21,743 nt of DNA, taken from positions 1-21,743 of the IMG/VR virus record IMGVR_UViG_3300030107_004197; one strand, given 5' to 3'. The notes beneath the pieces were generated by a model. It was not told the DNA's origin. It worked only from the letters and a program-made list of their open reading frames with translations, and did not search any database. The position numbers were made by a program, and so were the translations under genes. Position 1 is the stretch's first letter. The number at the start of each line of letters is the position of its first letter. Positions 6,397-11,706 of this stretch are shown piece by piece. Source of the stretch: a virus.

Positions 6397-6606
6397 TTAG
6401 TTACCCCACATATCCTGTGCAATTGTTTCAGGTGTTTGGTTTGGGTTTTTGATTAACTTATCAGAAATTTGCAATAAATCATCTCCGTCTTTTGCGTAGA
6501 TACCTACATAGCCAGTCGCATGATGATACACTCCGTAGCAATCATCACCAAAATCTGCGATAATGTTTGCAGTGTTATATTCTATTGTAGTCAATCCTAA
6601 AAACAT
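6397..6606 (-). CDS. Small acidic hypothetical protein, first gene of the P2 operon
   Basis: A 69-residue acidic protein: MFLGLTTIEYNTANIIADFGDDCYGVYHHATGYVGIYAKDGDDLL, then a helix ISDKLIKNPNQTPETIAQDMWGN. The first half suggests a beta-sheet mini-domain and the second half a helix. No family was recognised. It is the promoter-proximal gene of the P2 operon and so should be the most strongly expressed of the eight. Small acidic early proteins are often host inhibitors or nucleic-acid mimics, which is a possibility and not a call. The ribosome binding site is the weaker AAGGGA. Confidence 0.6.
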   Translation of the reverse strand: MFLGLTTIEYNTANIIADFGDDCYGVYHHATGYVGIYAKDGDDLLQISDKLIKNPNQTPETIAQDMWGN

Positions 6607-6617
6607 TTTATTTCCCT

Positions 6618-6669
6618 TAATTTGTGTCTATACGAATCATATTATGGTATTTGTTTACAGGTGTCAACA
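6618..6669 (-). promoter_or_regulatory. Promoter P2 with palindromic operator, GANTC site and leader box
   Basis: On the minus strand: TTGACA (6667-6662), a 17-base spacer, TAATAT (6644-6639), GATTC (6638-6634), then ACACAAATTA (6627-6618). The -35 is inside TGTTGACA-CC-TGTAAACA (6669-6652). It has the best -10 of the family and drives the eight-gene small operon down to 4908. Confidence 0.82.
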
Positions 6670-6686
6670 CATTAATTAAATAAACA

Positions 6687-6711
6687 TAAAAAAAGCCTCA
6701 ATTAAGAGGCT
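6687..6711 (-). terminator. Rho-independent terminator of the recombination operon
   Basis: On the minus strand AGCCTC-TTAATT-GAGGCT (6711-6694) forms a 6-bp stem followed by a run of T. It overlaps the last codons and stop of the AlpA-like gene and separates the recombination operon from promoter P2, which starts about 20 bases further on. Confidence 0.85.
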
Positions 6712-6908
6712 GAGTTTTTAACAGGGAGGTTATTCTGACTTGTTTTTTCAGTTTCTATGAAAGTATCCAAATCAGATACATCCCAGAGTACTCGCTTTTT
6801 TCCAATTCTCAAAGAAATTAATTGTTTTTCTTTAGCAAGTTTTAAAAAAGTAGACCTGCCGACTCCTAAATATTGTCCTGCTTCTAATGCTGATAATAGT
6901 TTTTTCAT
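6702..6908 (-). CDS. AlpA/excisionase-like helix-turn-helix protein
   Basis: A 68-residue MerR-like/excisionase-type DNA-binding domain. It reads LLSALEAGQYLGVGRSTFLKLAKEKQL, then LRIGKKRVLWDVSDLDTFIE: the helix-turn-helix, a wing, and the W-D-x-x-D-L-D-x-F-I close typical of this family. The start at 6908 is set by an ATGA overlap with the preceding gene. Such proteins serve as excisionases or as transcription activators. No integrase is in the window, so a regulatory role is the safer reading. It is the last gene of the recombination operon, just before the terminator. Confidence 0.82.
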   Translation of the reverse strand: MKKLLSALEAGQYLGVGRSTFLKLAKEKQLISLRIGKKRVLWDVSDLDTFIETEKTSQNNLPVKNSAS

Positions 6909-7228
6909 ATCTTTGTCGCTCTCATATTTGCACTTTGCGTTTGCCATGCCATAATTTTGGCTTCTGCCGCTTGTCGTTTGAACTTGTGTTGTTCATCTAA
7001 ATGGATAGCATTTCTTAACGCACCCAAATGCTTTTGATAGCGTTCATCTGCGTAGGCTTCACGCTCTTGAGCAGTCACAGGTTTATCCAAATGCTCCTTC
7101 ATTATTAGAGCCTTTAAAGACTTTCTAAACTCATCTAAATATTTTCTATTAGCTGTAGCAACAGCCGCTTCATTAGAAGAGTCACGCAGGTAATCAACAG
7201 CTTTTTCTACGTCAGTTTCATTTATCAT
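6905..7228 (-). CDS. Helical phage protein of the recombination operon, function unknown
   Basis: This 107-residue, almost entirely helical and highly charged protein contains VEKAVDYLRDSSNEAAVATANRKYLDEFRKSLKALIMKEH, then TAQEREAYADERYQKHLGAL and a C-terminal coiled stretch HKFKRQAAEAKIMAWQTQSANMR. Similar helical proteins often sit beside phage recombination genes, but I cannot name a characterised family with certainty. It overlaps the HNH nuclease gene by 11 bases and the AlpA-like gene by ATGA, so it is co-translated with both. Confidence 0.65.
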   Translation of the reverse strand: MINETDVEKAVDYLRDSSNEAAVATANRKYLDEFRKSLKALIMKEHLDKPVTAQEREAYADERYQKHLGALRNAIHLDEQHKFKRQAAEAKIMAWQTQSANMRATKI

Positions 7229-7532
7229 GTGGCGAGTTCTCCCATAGGTATTTTGCTATCTGTTGACCGAACAATTCATCTCCTGTCGCTTCTTTAAAAT
7301 ACGCAAATTCATTACCTCGTTTGTGTAATAAATAGTGATGTTTATAACACAAAGGAATTACGTTTTTGTCGTTGGCTCGTAAGCCCACCCCCCTAAACCC
7401 CTCAAAGGGTTTAAGGAGATGGTGTGCCTGTATGTAACCTTCACATAACGCAGGAAAGTGTGCCGACAAACAACAGGGTTGTTCTGAAACCCACATCAGA
7501 TGCTTTTTATTTTGGTATCGTTTCTTTTTCAT
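7218..7532 (-). CDS. HNH-type nuclease, DUF968/Ref-like
   Basis: A 104-residue protein with the hallmarks of small phage HNH recombination nucleases. An early Cys pair region (EQPCCLSAHFPALCEG) is followed by IQAHHLLKPFEGFRGVGLRANDKNVIPLCYKHHYLLHKRG. The AHH at about residues 36-38 and the IPLCxxHHxxLH segment would hold the metal and catalytic site, as in DUF968, YbcO and P1 Ref-type proteins. Such enzymes cut DNA during recombination or recombination-dependent replication. It lies downstream of a strand-annealing protein and nuclease, which fits. The start overlaps the preceding gene by 26 bases. Confidence 0.78.
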   Translation of the reverse strand: MKKKRYQNKKHLMWVSEQPCCLSAHFPALCEGYIQAHHLLKPFEGFRGVGLRANDKNVIPLCYKHHYLLHKRGNEFAYFKEATGDELFGQQIAKYLWENSPHDK

Positions 7533-7728
7533 ACGGATAAAACTTTACACCAAAATATGGCGAACCTTTTTGAGTTGTGTTGTGGAAAAGACGCATTCGT
7601 AATCTGGGTTTTGTAACCATGTCCTCGACCTGTTGCCTTACAGATAAAACAGCGGCTTCATCTAATTCTACTATGCCATCTGGGGCTTTTACAAAAAGCA
7701 TATTGGCAAAATCTTTATCATTCTCCAT
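7507..7728 (-). CDS. Small hypothetical protein of the recombination operon
   Basis: A 73-residue protein: MENDKDFANMLFVKAPDGIVELDEAAVLSVRQQVEDMVTKPRLRMRLFHNTTQKGSPYFGVKFYPYEKETIPK. I read an N-terminal beta-turn-helix part and a C-terminal beta hairpin with basic residues. No known domain was identified. It starts 11 bases inside the end of the HTH gene, with AGGAG upstream, and overlaps the HNH nuclease start. Its place suggests an accessory of recombination or ssDNA metabolism, without direct evidence. Confidence 0.6.
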   Translation of the reverse strand: MENDKDFANMLFVKAPDGIVELDEAAVLSVRQQVEDMVTKPRLRMRLFHNTTQKGSPYFGVKFYPYEKETIPK

Positions 7729-7942
7729 TTATTTCTCCTCTATAAAAATATCGTTTAAATTTTACTGGTTCACCAAACTTGTTTTTTGATTTCTGATATT
7801 CACCATCTATGATATGGTTTTCTCTTAATCTGTGAATTGGTGTGCTTAATTTACTAATACCGAACAAGTCCTTTGCTTCATTCTGTGTTAGTCCTCTAGG
7901 ATTGTTTTTTAAATAATCCAATACTCTTGATTGACCTCTCAT
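7718..7942 (-). CDS. Small helix-turn-helix protein (HTH_39-like)
   Basis: This 74-residue protein contains RVLDYLKNNPRGLTQNEAKDLFGISKLSTPIHRLRENHIIDGEY, the pattern of helix-turn-helix domains in phage proteins that regulate or assist recombination (VLxyLk...glTqxEA...fgIxxLxxxIxxLRxxxhxI). A basic tail with alternating aromatic residues follows (VKFKRYFYRGE). The start at 7942 is chosen because AAGGGG precedes it and because it lies two bases after the upstream stop. A longer in-frame start at 8002 would overlap the annealing protein. DNA binding is likely; the target is unknown. Confidence 0.75.
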   Translation of the reverse strand: MRGQSRVLDYLKNNPRGLTQNEAKDLFGISKLSTPIHRLRENHIIDGEYQKSKNKFGEPVKFKRYFYRGEINGE

Positions 7943-7943
7943 A

Positions 7944-8519
7944 TTAGAACCCCTTTGGTTGAGAGGGTGGTGTATCCCTCCATTGTGGTTTAATGTGGTC
8001 ACCCTTTTTTACATCAGAACCTGTAAACTCCTGTTTGTAAACTTTACCAGAACTTACAACCTCTTCTTTTTTTGGTTTCCATTTGCCCTCATAAATACTC
8101 ATTCCAAGTCCGAGCATGGCAATACACTTGACCAAACACCTCATCTTGGTGTCAGAGATATCTCTGGCATCTGGATTTTTGATTGCGTTGTTTTGATAAT
8201 TCATAACAGGCAACCACATCTCTTGATGTTTATCGCCTATGCTCACAGTACAATGAACTGTAGCCGTATTATCAATATGATACTGACAATCTTGTGGAGT
8301 ATCATTTACAATAAATCTTTCAAACCGATAAGTGGCATGAGGATAAACTTGTAAGAGTTGCCGCCAAGCGACAGACCATTTTAAATAATATAAATAGTAA
8401 GTTCCCTTTTTCCCAGTTTGTTCACGCTTATCAACGTCAGCGTCATCAATAGCAATATTATAGAGTGTATTAAAATCCCACTCTAGCTTTTTTGCTTTGG
8501 GTTCTTTTGGTTCAGTCAT
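7944..8519 (-). CDS. Single-strand annealing protein, DUF1071 (Sak3-like)
   Basis: This 191-residue protein resembles the DUF1071 family of phage recombinases. Diagnostic stretches are GTYYLYYLKWSVAWRQLLQVYPHATY, the ATVHCTVSIGDKHQEMWLPVMNYQNNAI block, and TKMRCLVKCIAMLGLGMSIYEGKW (the Ala/Gly-rich helix before G-x-G-x-x-x-Y-E). These proteins bind ssDNA and anneal complementary strands, in the role of Red-beta or Erf, usually with an exonuclease. Here the PD-(D/E)XK gene lies just upstream. The start at 8519 follows AAGGAG in the common GAATAAAATG leader. A longer in-frame reading has no ribosome binding site. The last 40 residues are a basic, Pro-rich tail. Confidence 0.82.
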   Translation of the reverse strand: MTEPKEPKAKKLEWDFNTLYNIAIDDADVDKREQTGKKGTYYLYYLKWSVAWRQLLQVYPHATYRFERFIVNDTPQDCQYHIDNTATVHCTVSIGDKHQEMWLPVMNYQNNAIKNPDARDISDTKMRCLVKCIAMLGLGMSIYEGKWKPKKEEVVSSGKVYKQEFTGSDVKKGDHIKPQWRDTPPSQPKGF

Positions 8520-8520
8520 T

Positions 8521-9360
8521 TTATTCTCCTTTGACTTGTGTTGTGCCACCCAATAACTGTGAAGCGGCTTTTTTGTTTTTTTCCGACCAAAGATACATAT
8601 GGTCGAAGTATGGTAGTTTCTGGGCAAAAACTTCAAAAATATCATTTGAGAAACTTAAATAGGTTTCCATTTGCTTTGCTATTTGAAGCACATGGTCAAT
8701 ATAAGGCACATTGTGATATGGCTCACAAACATCCATCTTAATCGCTTGATGTGGGCTAGACTCTGTTGGCGTAACGTAATCAAAAAAAACAGTTTTGTTT
8801 GTTACTTCACGATATATAGCCGCTTGTCGTTGATGGTCATTACTTGGTTTGTTAACTCGTCTGCCACCTGTTTTTAAATCTCTAACATGATTTTTATATT
8901 CAAAATCTAGATAGCCAACAAAAGGAATTGGAACATCTCCAAGAAATGCCTCGATTTTACGTTCAATAGCTAAAGGCTCTGTAAGATATGTGCTTTCATA
9001 ATAAGTAAAAGCATTGTACCACATCCTTCCAGAATTGCGTTCTGCTAATGCAATTTGCTTTTCGTCAAAGCCACAATCGTTTGCTTTAAATTTATCGTCA
9101 ACCCATTCATATTTTAGTAAATCTCTTAACTCGTATGGTGCAGGGTTGTCGTGCATATGCCCATCAAGATTGTTTTGTAATGCTCTGTGGACAGCCGTTC
9201 CCATGTGAGCAGAAATTCCAACTGAGTTGTCAAACTCAACAAGACCATTCCGACCCATTACCTTGAAAACCCAATAACTAGGGTCATGTACAAATTGATT
9301 AATACTAGAAGCACTTAAATGCTCTATATTATATTTTTCAAAAACGCTTTTATTTCTCAT
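8521..9360 (-). CDS. PD-(D/E)XK exonuclease, RecB/Cas4-like
   Basis: A 279-residue nuclease with the ordered RecB-family motifs. LSASSINQFVHDPSYW (residues 15-30) is followed by GTAVH with the metal-binding His at 58, an ERKIE stretch near 133, GYLDF with Asp152, DLKTG (Asp161 to Lys163), and QAAIY (the QxxxY motif, 179-183). The whole active site appears intact. There is no Cys cluster, so it is not an iron-sulfur Cas4-type enzyme. Next to the DUF1071 annealing protein it forms a two-component recombination system, like Red-alpha with Red-beta. It is the first gene of the leftward recombination operon, starting after AGGAG and the shared leader. Confidence 0.88.
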   Translation of the reverse strand: MRNKSVFEKYNIEHLSASSINQFVHDPSYWVFKVMGRNGLVEFDNSVGISAHMGTAVHRALQNNLDGHMHDNPAPYELRDLLKYEWVDDKFKANDCGFDEKQIALAERNSGRMWYNAFTYYESTYLTEPLAIERKIEAFLGDVPIPFVGYLDFEYKNHVRDLKTGGRRVNKPSNDHQRQAAIYREVTNKTVFFDYVTPTESSPHQAIKMDVCEPYHNVPYIDHVLQIAKQMETYLSFSNDIFEVFAQKLPYFDHMYLWSEKNKKAASQLLGGTTQVKGE

Positions 9361-9437
9361 TATATTCTCCTATAATAATTTGTGTAAAACACAGATAAAC
9401 TATAATAAACCATAAATCAATAGGAAAGATAAAAAAA
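9361..9437. promoter_or_regulatory. Divergent promoter region
   Basis: This 77-base gap separates the leftward recombination operon from the rightward genes. Minus strand: TTGATT (9420-9415), a 17-base spacer, then TATCTG; a TATAGT-like element also overlaps. This precedes the ACACAAATTA box (9385-9376) and AGGAG. Plus strand: TATAAT at 9401-9406 with TTTGTG about 16 bases upstream. The small palindrome TGTGT-AAA-ACACA (9381-9393) lies in the leader. The TGTTGACA operator of P1-P3 is absent. Confidence 0.5.
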
Positions 9438-9602
9438 ATGTTATTTACCTGTAAATATAAAACTGAAACTGAAGAAGCTGAAATTAAATTTCACGAGGAA
9501 TTTGAAAATATGGACATAGTTTTAAAAATGGATTCGTTGCAGGATGCTCTAGCTATTTTAACAGAAAAATATGAAAGTATGTTTAAAAGTGAACAAGTAT
9601 AA
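9438..9602 (+). CDS. Small acidic hypothetical protein
   Basis: A 54-residue acidic protein starting MLFTCKYKTETEEAEIKFHEEF and continuing VLKMDSLQDALAILTEKYESMF. It has one Cys near the N-terminus and two probable helices; no family was recognised. The start follows AGGAAAG at a suitable distance. It is the first rightward gene after the divergent promoter region and overlaps the DUF1064 gene by 14 to 32 bases, depending on which start that gene uses. Confidence 0.55.
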   Translation: MLFTCKYKTETEEAEIKFHEEFENMDIVLKMDSLQDALAILTEKYESMFKSEQV

Positions 9603-9909
9603 AAATATTAAAACAGTTGTTGATGGAATTACTTTTGATTCTAAAAAAGAGGCGGCACGATACTCTGATTTAAAATTGCTTGAAATAGCACACCATATTA
9701 TGCACTTGGAAACACAACCCAGATTTCCCTTAATGGTAAATGGGAAACAGGTTGCAACGTACATTGGCGATTTCAAATATTGGTCACCTTTAGAAAATGA
9801 TTGGATAGTTGAGGATGTTAAATCCGAAGCAACAAAAACTTCCACATACAGACTAAAAAAGAAGATACTTGAAGCACAAGAGCCACCTGTTATAATAACT
9901 GAAATCTAG
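9571..9909 (+). CDS. DUF1064-family endonuclease (predicted PD-(D/E)XK fold)
   Basis: This protein of up to 112 residues matches the DUF1064 pattern: NKYKNIKTVVDGITFDSKKEAARYSDL with FDSKKEA (FxSxxEA), then THxPRFPL-like LETQPRFPLMVNGKQVATYIGDFKYW, VEDVKSEAT and STYRLKKKILEA. The Glu of KKEA, the Asp of IGDFKY and the EDVKS pair give a plausible PD-(D/E)XK site like that of phage Holliday-junction or T7-endonuclease-like enzymes. The start may instead be the GTG at 9589, giving the common MNKY beginning. The ATG at 9571 overlaps the preceding gene by 32 bases. It probably processes recombination intermediates of the adjacent operon. Confidence 0.83.
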   Translation: MKVCLKVNKYKNIKTVVDGITFDSKKEAARYSDLKLLEIAHHIMHLETQPRFPLMVNGKQVATYIGDFKYWSPLENDWIVEDVKSEATKTSTYRLKKKILEAQEPPVIITEI

Positions 9910-9948
9910 TCATAAGACTAACATAGCCCATTTGGGTTTAGGAATATA

Positions 9949-10437
9949 ATCATAGACCCACTTACAATTTCTGCGGCTATCTCAACGGCTACTGCGGCTT
10001 TTGGGGGAATAAAGAAAGCATTTTTAGCAGGTAGAGAACTGGAAAGTATGACCTCCGATTTGTCAAGGTGGATGGGAGCAGTTTCAGACGTATCAAACAT
10101 TGAAAAAAGAGCAAAGAACCCTAGTTTATTTTCTAAAGTGTTCAATGGACAAAGTATAGAGCAGGAAGCTATAGAAGCCTTTGCCGCTAAAAAAAAATTG
10201 GCACAGCAACGAGATGAACTTAAAACTTTCATAATGTTCACTCATGGAACAAAAGCGTGGGACGAACTAATCCAGATGGAGGGTCAAATTCGTAAGCGTA
10301 GACAGAAAGAGGTATATGAAGCACAAGAACGTAAAGAAAAAATTATTATGTGGACTGTCCTTACTATTACCTTCGGTATTGGTATTGCTGTGCTTGTTGG
10401 GCTTGCTTACATTCTCTGGCTTGTTGACCGCTCATGA
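9949..10437 (+). CDS. Membrane-anchored helical phage protein with apparent non-AUG start
   Basis: The conserved-looking reading frame is open from 9922 and gives IDPLTISAAISTATAAFGGIKKAFLAGRELESM, then a long charged helical region (FAAKKKLAQQRDELKTFI, IRKRRQKEVYEAQERKEK) and a C-terminal membrane span (about residues 138-158, MWTVLTITFGIGIAVLVGLAYIL). Related marine phage proteins, as I recall, start M-I-D-P. Here the codon in that place is ATC (9949), flanked by ATA at 9946 and 9952, with AGGA at 9940-9943. The first ATG (10048) would drop 33 residues including an Ala-rich helix. So it uses a rare start codon, or a base error replaced ATG. Function unknown; the protein should face the cytoplasm with a C-terminal anchor. 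Confidence 0.65.
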   Translation: MIDPLTISAAISTATAAFGGIKKAFLAGRELESMTSDLSRWMGAVSDVSNIEKRAKNPSLFSKVFNGQSIEQEAIEAFAAKKKLAQQRDELKTFIMFTHGTKAWDELIQMEGQIRKRRQKEVYEAQERKEKIIMWTVLTITFGIGIAVLVGLAYILWLVDRS

Positions 10438-10699
10438 ACATTACTACAGACCCAGTTTAGAAAATGGTGATTTAACAATATGTCGATTAAAAAAAGTAGA
10501 AAAAGCACATCAGAACGCAAATGGTCAGGATGCCCATGCTTGGTGGTGTCTTTATGAGGGAGCAAATGGTAGTGGGTTTCTTGAACTTGTGGACAGTTAT
10601 AAACTATGTCCAAAGCAGGTGGTATGTGAGTATGACCCCAAAGAAAAACCACCCAGTATTAAAGATATGTTACAAGCAATGAAGGATGCATTTAAATGA
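10316..10699 (+). CDS. Exported small protein with signal peptide
   Basis: This protein of up to 127 residues has a positively charged start (KHKNVKKK), a long Leu-rich segment (residues 10-37), and a probable cleavage after LTA before HEHYYRP. The mature part has SLENGDLTICRLKKVEKAHQ, AWWCLYEGANGSGFLELVDSYKLCP and VVCEYDPKEKPP with four Cys residues, consistent with periplasmic disulfides. No family was named. The first 122 bases overlap the C-terminal membrane span of the previous gene in another frame. A TTG at 10379 is an alternative start giving a shorter signal peptide. It ends within an ATGA overlap with the EF-hand gene. Confidence 0.65.
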   Translation: MKHKNVKKKLLCGLSLLLPSVLVLLCLLGLLTFSGLLTAHEHYYRPSLENGDLTICRLKKVEKAHQNANGQDAHAWWCLYEGANGSGFLELVDSYKLCPKQVVCEYDPKEKPPSIKDMLQAMKDAFK

Positions 10700-11010
10700 A
10701 ACAACTGGAGTCAGATAGTAAATTAAATCCTTATGATTTTGACAATGACGGAATCGTAACTGATGCAGAAATTGACAAGGCTAAAGAAATCAGAGAGTTT
10801 GAGGATAAAAGCAGGAAGCATTTAGCACAATTAAGGTTAGCAAGATATAGTCTTATCGCTATAGGAATATATACTTTGCTTTTGTTTATGCCTTTTATTC
10901 CAGACGAAAGAATTGCACAGATAACAAAAATATCTGACCTGTTTTATATTAGTCTCTGTTCGGTGGTGGGTGCTTATATGGGTTTTACTTCTTGGGCATC
11001 AAGAAAATAA
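10696..11010 (+). CDS. EF-hand membrane protein
   Basis: A 104-residue protein with one perfect EF-hand loop at residues 14-25: D14-x-D16-x-D18-G-I-V-T-D-x-E25, followed by a charged helix KAKEIREFEDKSRKHLAQL. Two membrane segments follow, at about 53-67 (IAIGIYTLLLFMPFI) and 82-98 (LFYISLCSVVGAYMGFT). It would be a calcium-binding inner-membrane protein with the EF-hand at the N-terminal, probably cytoplasmic, side. It is the third of three co-translated membrane or secreted genes (ATGA overlap). The role in infection is unknown; calcium sensing or binding to a partner helix are options. Confidence 0.72.
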   Translation: MKQLESDSKLNPYDFDNDGIVTDAEIDKAKEIREFEDKSRKHLAQLRLARYSLIAIGIYTLLLFMPFIPDERIAQITKISDLFYISLCSVVGAYMGFTSWASRK

Positions 11011-11012
11011 AT

Positions 11013-11058
11013 TTGACTTTTTTAATCGTATAGTATTAAAGTCGATTCACACAAATTA
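11013..11058 (+). promoter_or_regulatory. Promoter P4 for the replication operon
   Basis: TTGACT (11013-11018) lies 17-18 bases before TTAAAG/TAAAGT (11036-11042). GATTC (11044-11048) and ACACAAATTA (11049-11058) follow, then AGGAG and the initiator ATG. It shares the GANTC site and leader box with P1-P3, but lacks their TGTTGACA palindrome, so it should not be under the same operator control. Confidence 0.75.
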
Positions 11059-11074
11059 AAATTAGGAGAATACA

Positions 11075-11704
11075 ATGAGCATCGAAGCTATTAATTACGC
11101 TTTTAAATGTCAGACAAAAAACGCTACACAGAAAGCAGTGTTGCTTGTTTTGGCAAACTACTCTAACGAAAACAATCAATCATATCCCTCTATTTCTACA
11201 ATATCCAGACTATCAACTTGTCAGAGTAGAACAGTTATTAGGGCATTAAAAGAACTAGAAGAAAGTGGGTTTATTCAAAAGATGCCCAGATTTAATGATA
11301 AGGGTCAAACGTCTAATCTCTATACTGTAGGGGGTGACAGAAACGACATGGGGGGGGTGACAGAAACAACACCCAATACTAAAGAGGATACTTCTATTAA
11401 TATAAAGATAAGGGGTGACAAAAAAGACACCCCCTATACATCTCAATTTAGGCAATGGTGGGAGTTGTACCCCAGAAAAGCAGGTTCTAAGAAAGAGGCA
11501 TTTAAAGTATTTCAAAAGGTATTACAAAAAGAAGATTATGGGAAGATTTATAAGGCGACAGATATTTTCTCACATAATATTAGACTAAATAATCACACAG
11601 ATGTAAAATTTATACCACACCCTGTTACTTGGCTTAGACAGGAGAGATGGGAAACAGTAACTAAAGAAGAAAACAACACAAATTTAAATCGATTGGCAGG
11701 ATAA
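11075..11704 (+). CDS. Replication initiator, lambda O-like, with HTH domain
   Basis: A 209-residue initiator. Residues 1-85 are a winged helix-turn-helix (QKAVLLVLANYSNENNQSYPSISTISRLS, then SRTVIRALKELEESGFIQK), the domain that binds origin repeats in lambda O-type proteins. A low-complexity linker (residues 86-120) is followed by a C-terminal domain starting FRQWWELYPRKAGSKKEAFKVF and ending TWLRQERWETV. This end is common in phage replication proteins that load helicase. The linker DNA carries three copies of a 20-base repeat and an AT-rich stretch, as expected if the origin lies inside the gene. A run of eight G (11350-11357) is inside. It is followed two bases later by the primase-helicase. 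Confidence 0.82.
   Translation: MSIEAINYAFKCQTKNATQKAVLLVLANYSNENNQSYPSISTISRLSTCQSRTVIRALKELEESGFIQKMPRFNDKGQTSNLYTVGGDRNDMGGVTETTPNTKEDTSINIKIRGDKKDTPYTSQFRQWWELYPRKAGSKKEAFKVFQKVLQKEDYGKIYKATDIFSHNIRLNNHTDVKFIPHPVTWLRQERWETVTKEENNTNLNRLAG
11330..11438 (+). repeat. Candidate replication origin: three 20-bp iterons and an AT-rich spacer
   Basis: Three copies of a GGGGGTGACAGAAACRACAC-like unit lie at 11330-11349, 11353-11372 and 11411-11430. Copies 1 and 2 match at 18 of 20 bases. Copy 3 differs from the others at three to five positions. Copies 1 and 3 are in the same codon phase (GGDRND, RGDKKD), but copy 2 is in another phase (GVTETT), so the repeat is kept at DNA level and not as protein. 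Copy 3 is followed by the inverted GACACCCCCTATA. The 36 bases between copies 2 and 3 are strongly AT-rich, as in lambda ori. Confidence 0.7.
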
Positions 11705-11706
11705 AA

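Noticed and set aside
6702-6908. Excisionase-like gene as evidence for a temperate, integrating phage
   Set aside because: No integrase or attachment site is visible, and AlpA-like domains often serve as plain regulators. Lifestyle is left open.
7378-7405. AAACCC...GGGTTT hairpin within the HNH nuclease gene
   Set aside because: It is in coding sequence without a T run or start site next to it, and the codons fit the conserved protein segment.
7959-8354. 131-codon plus-strand frame opposite the annealing-protein gene
   Set aside because: The minus-strand gene has clear DUF1071 features, a Shine-Dalgarno and an operon context; this frame has none and begins inside a coding region.
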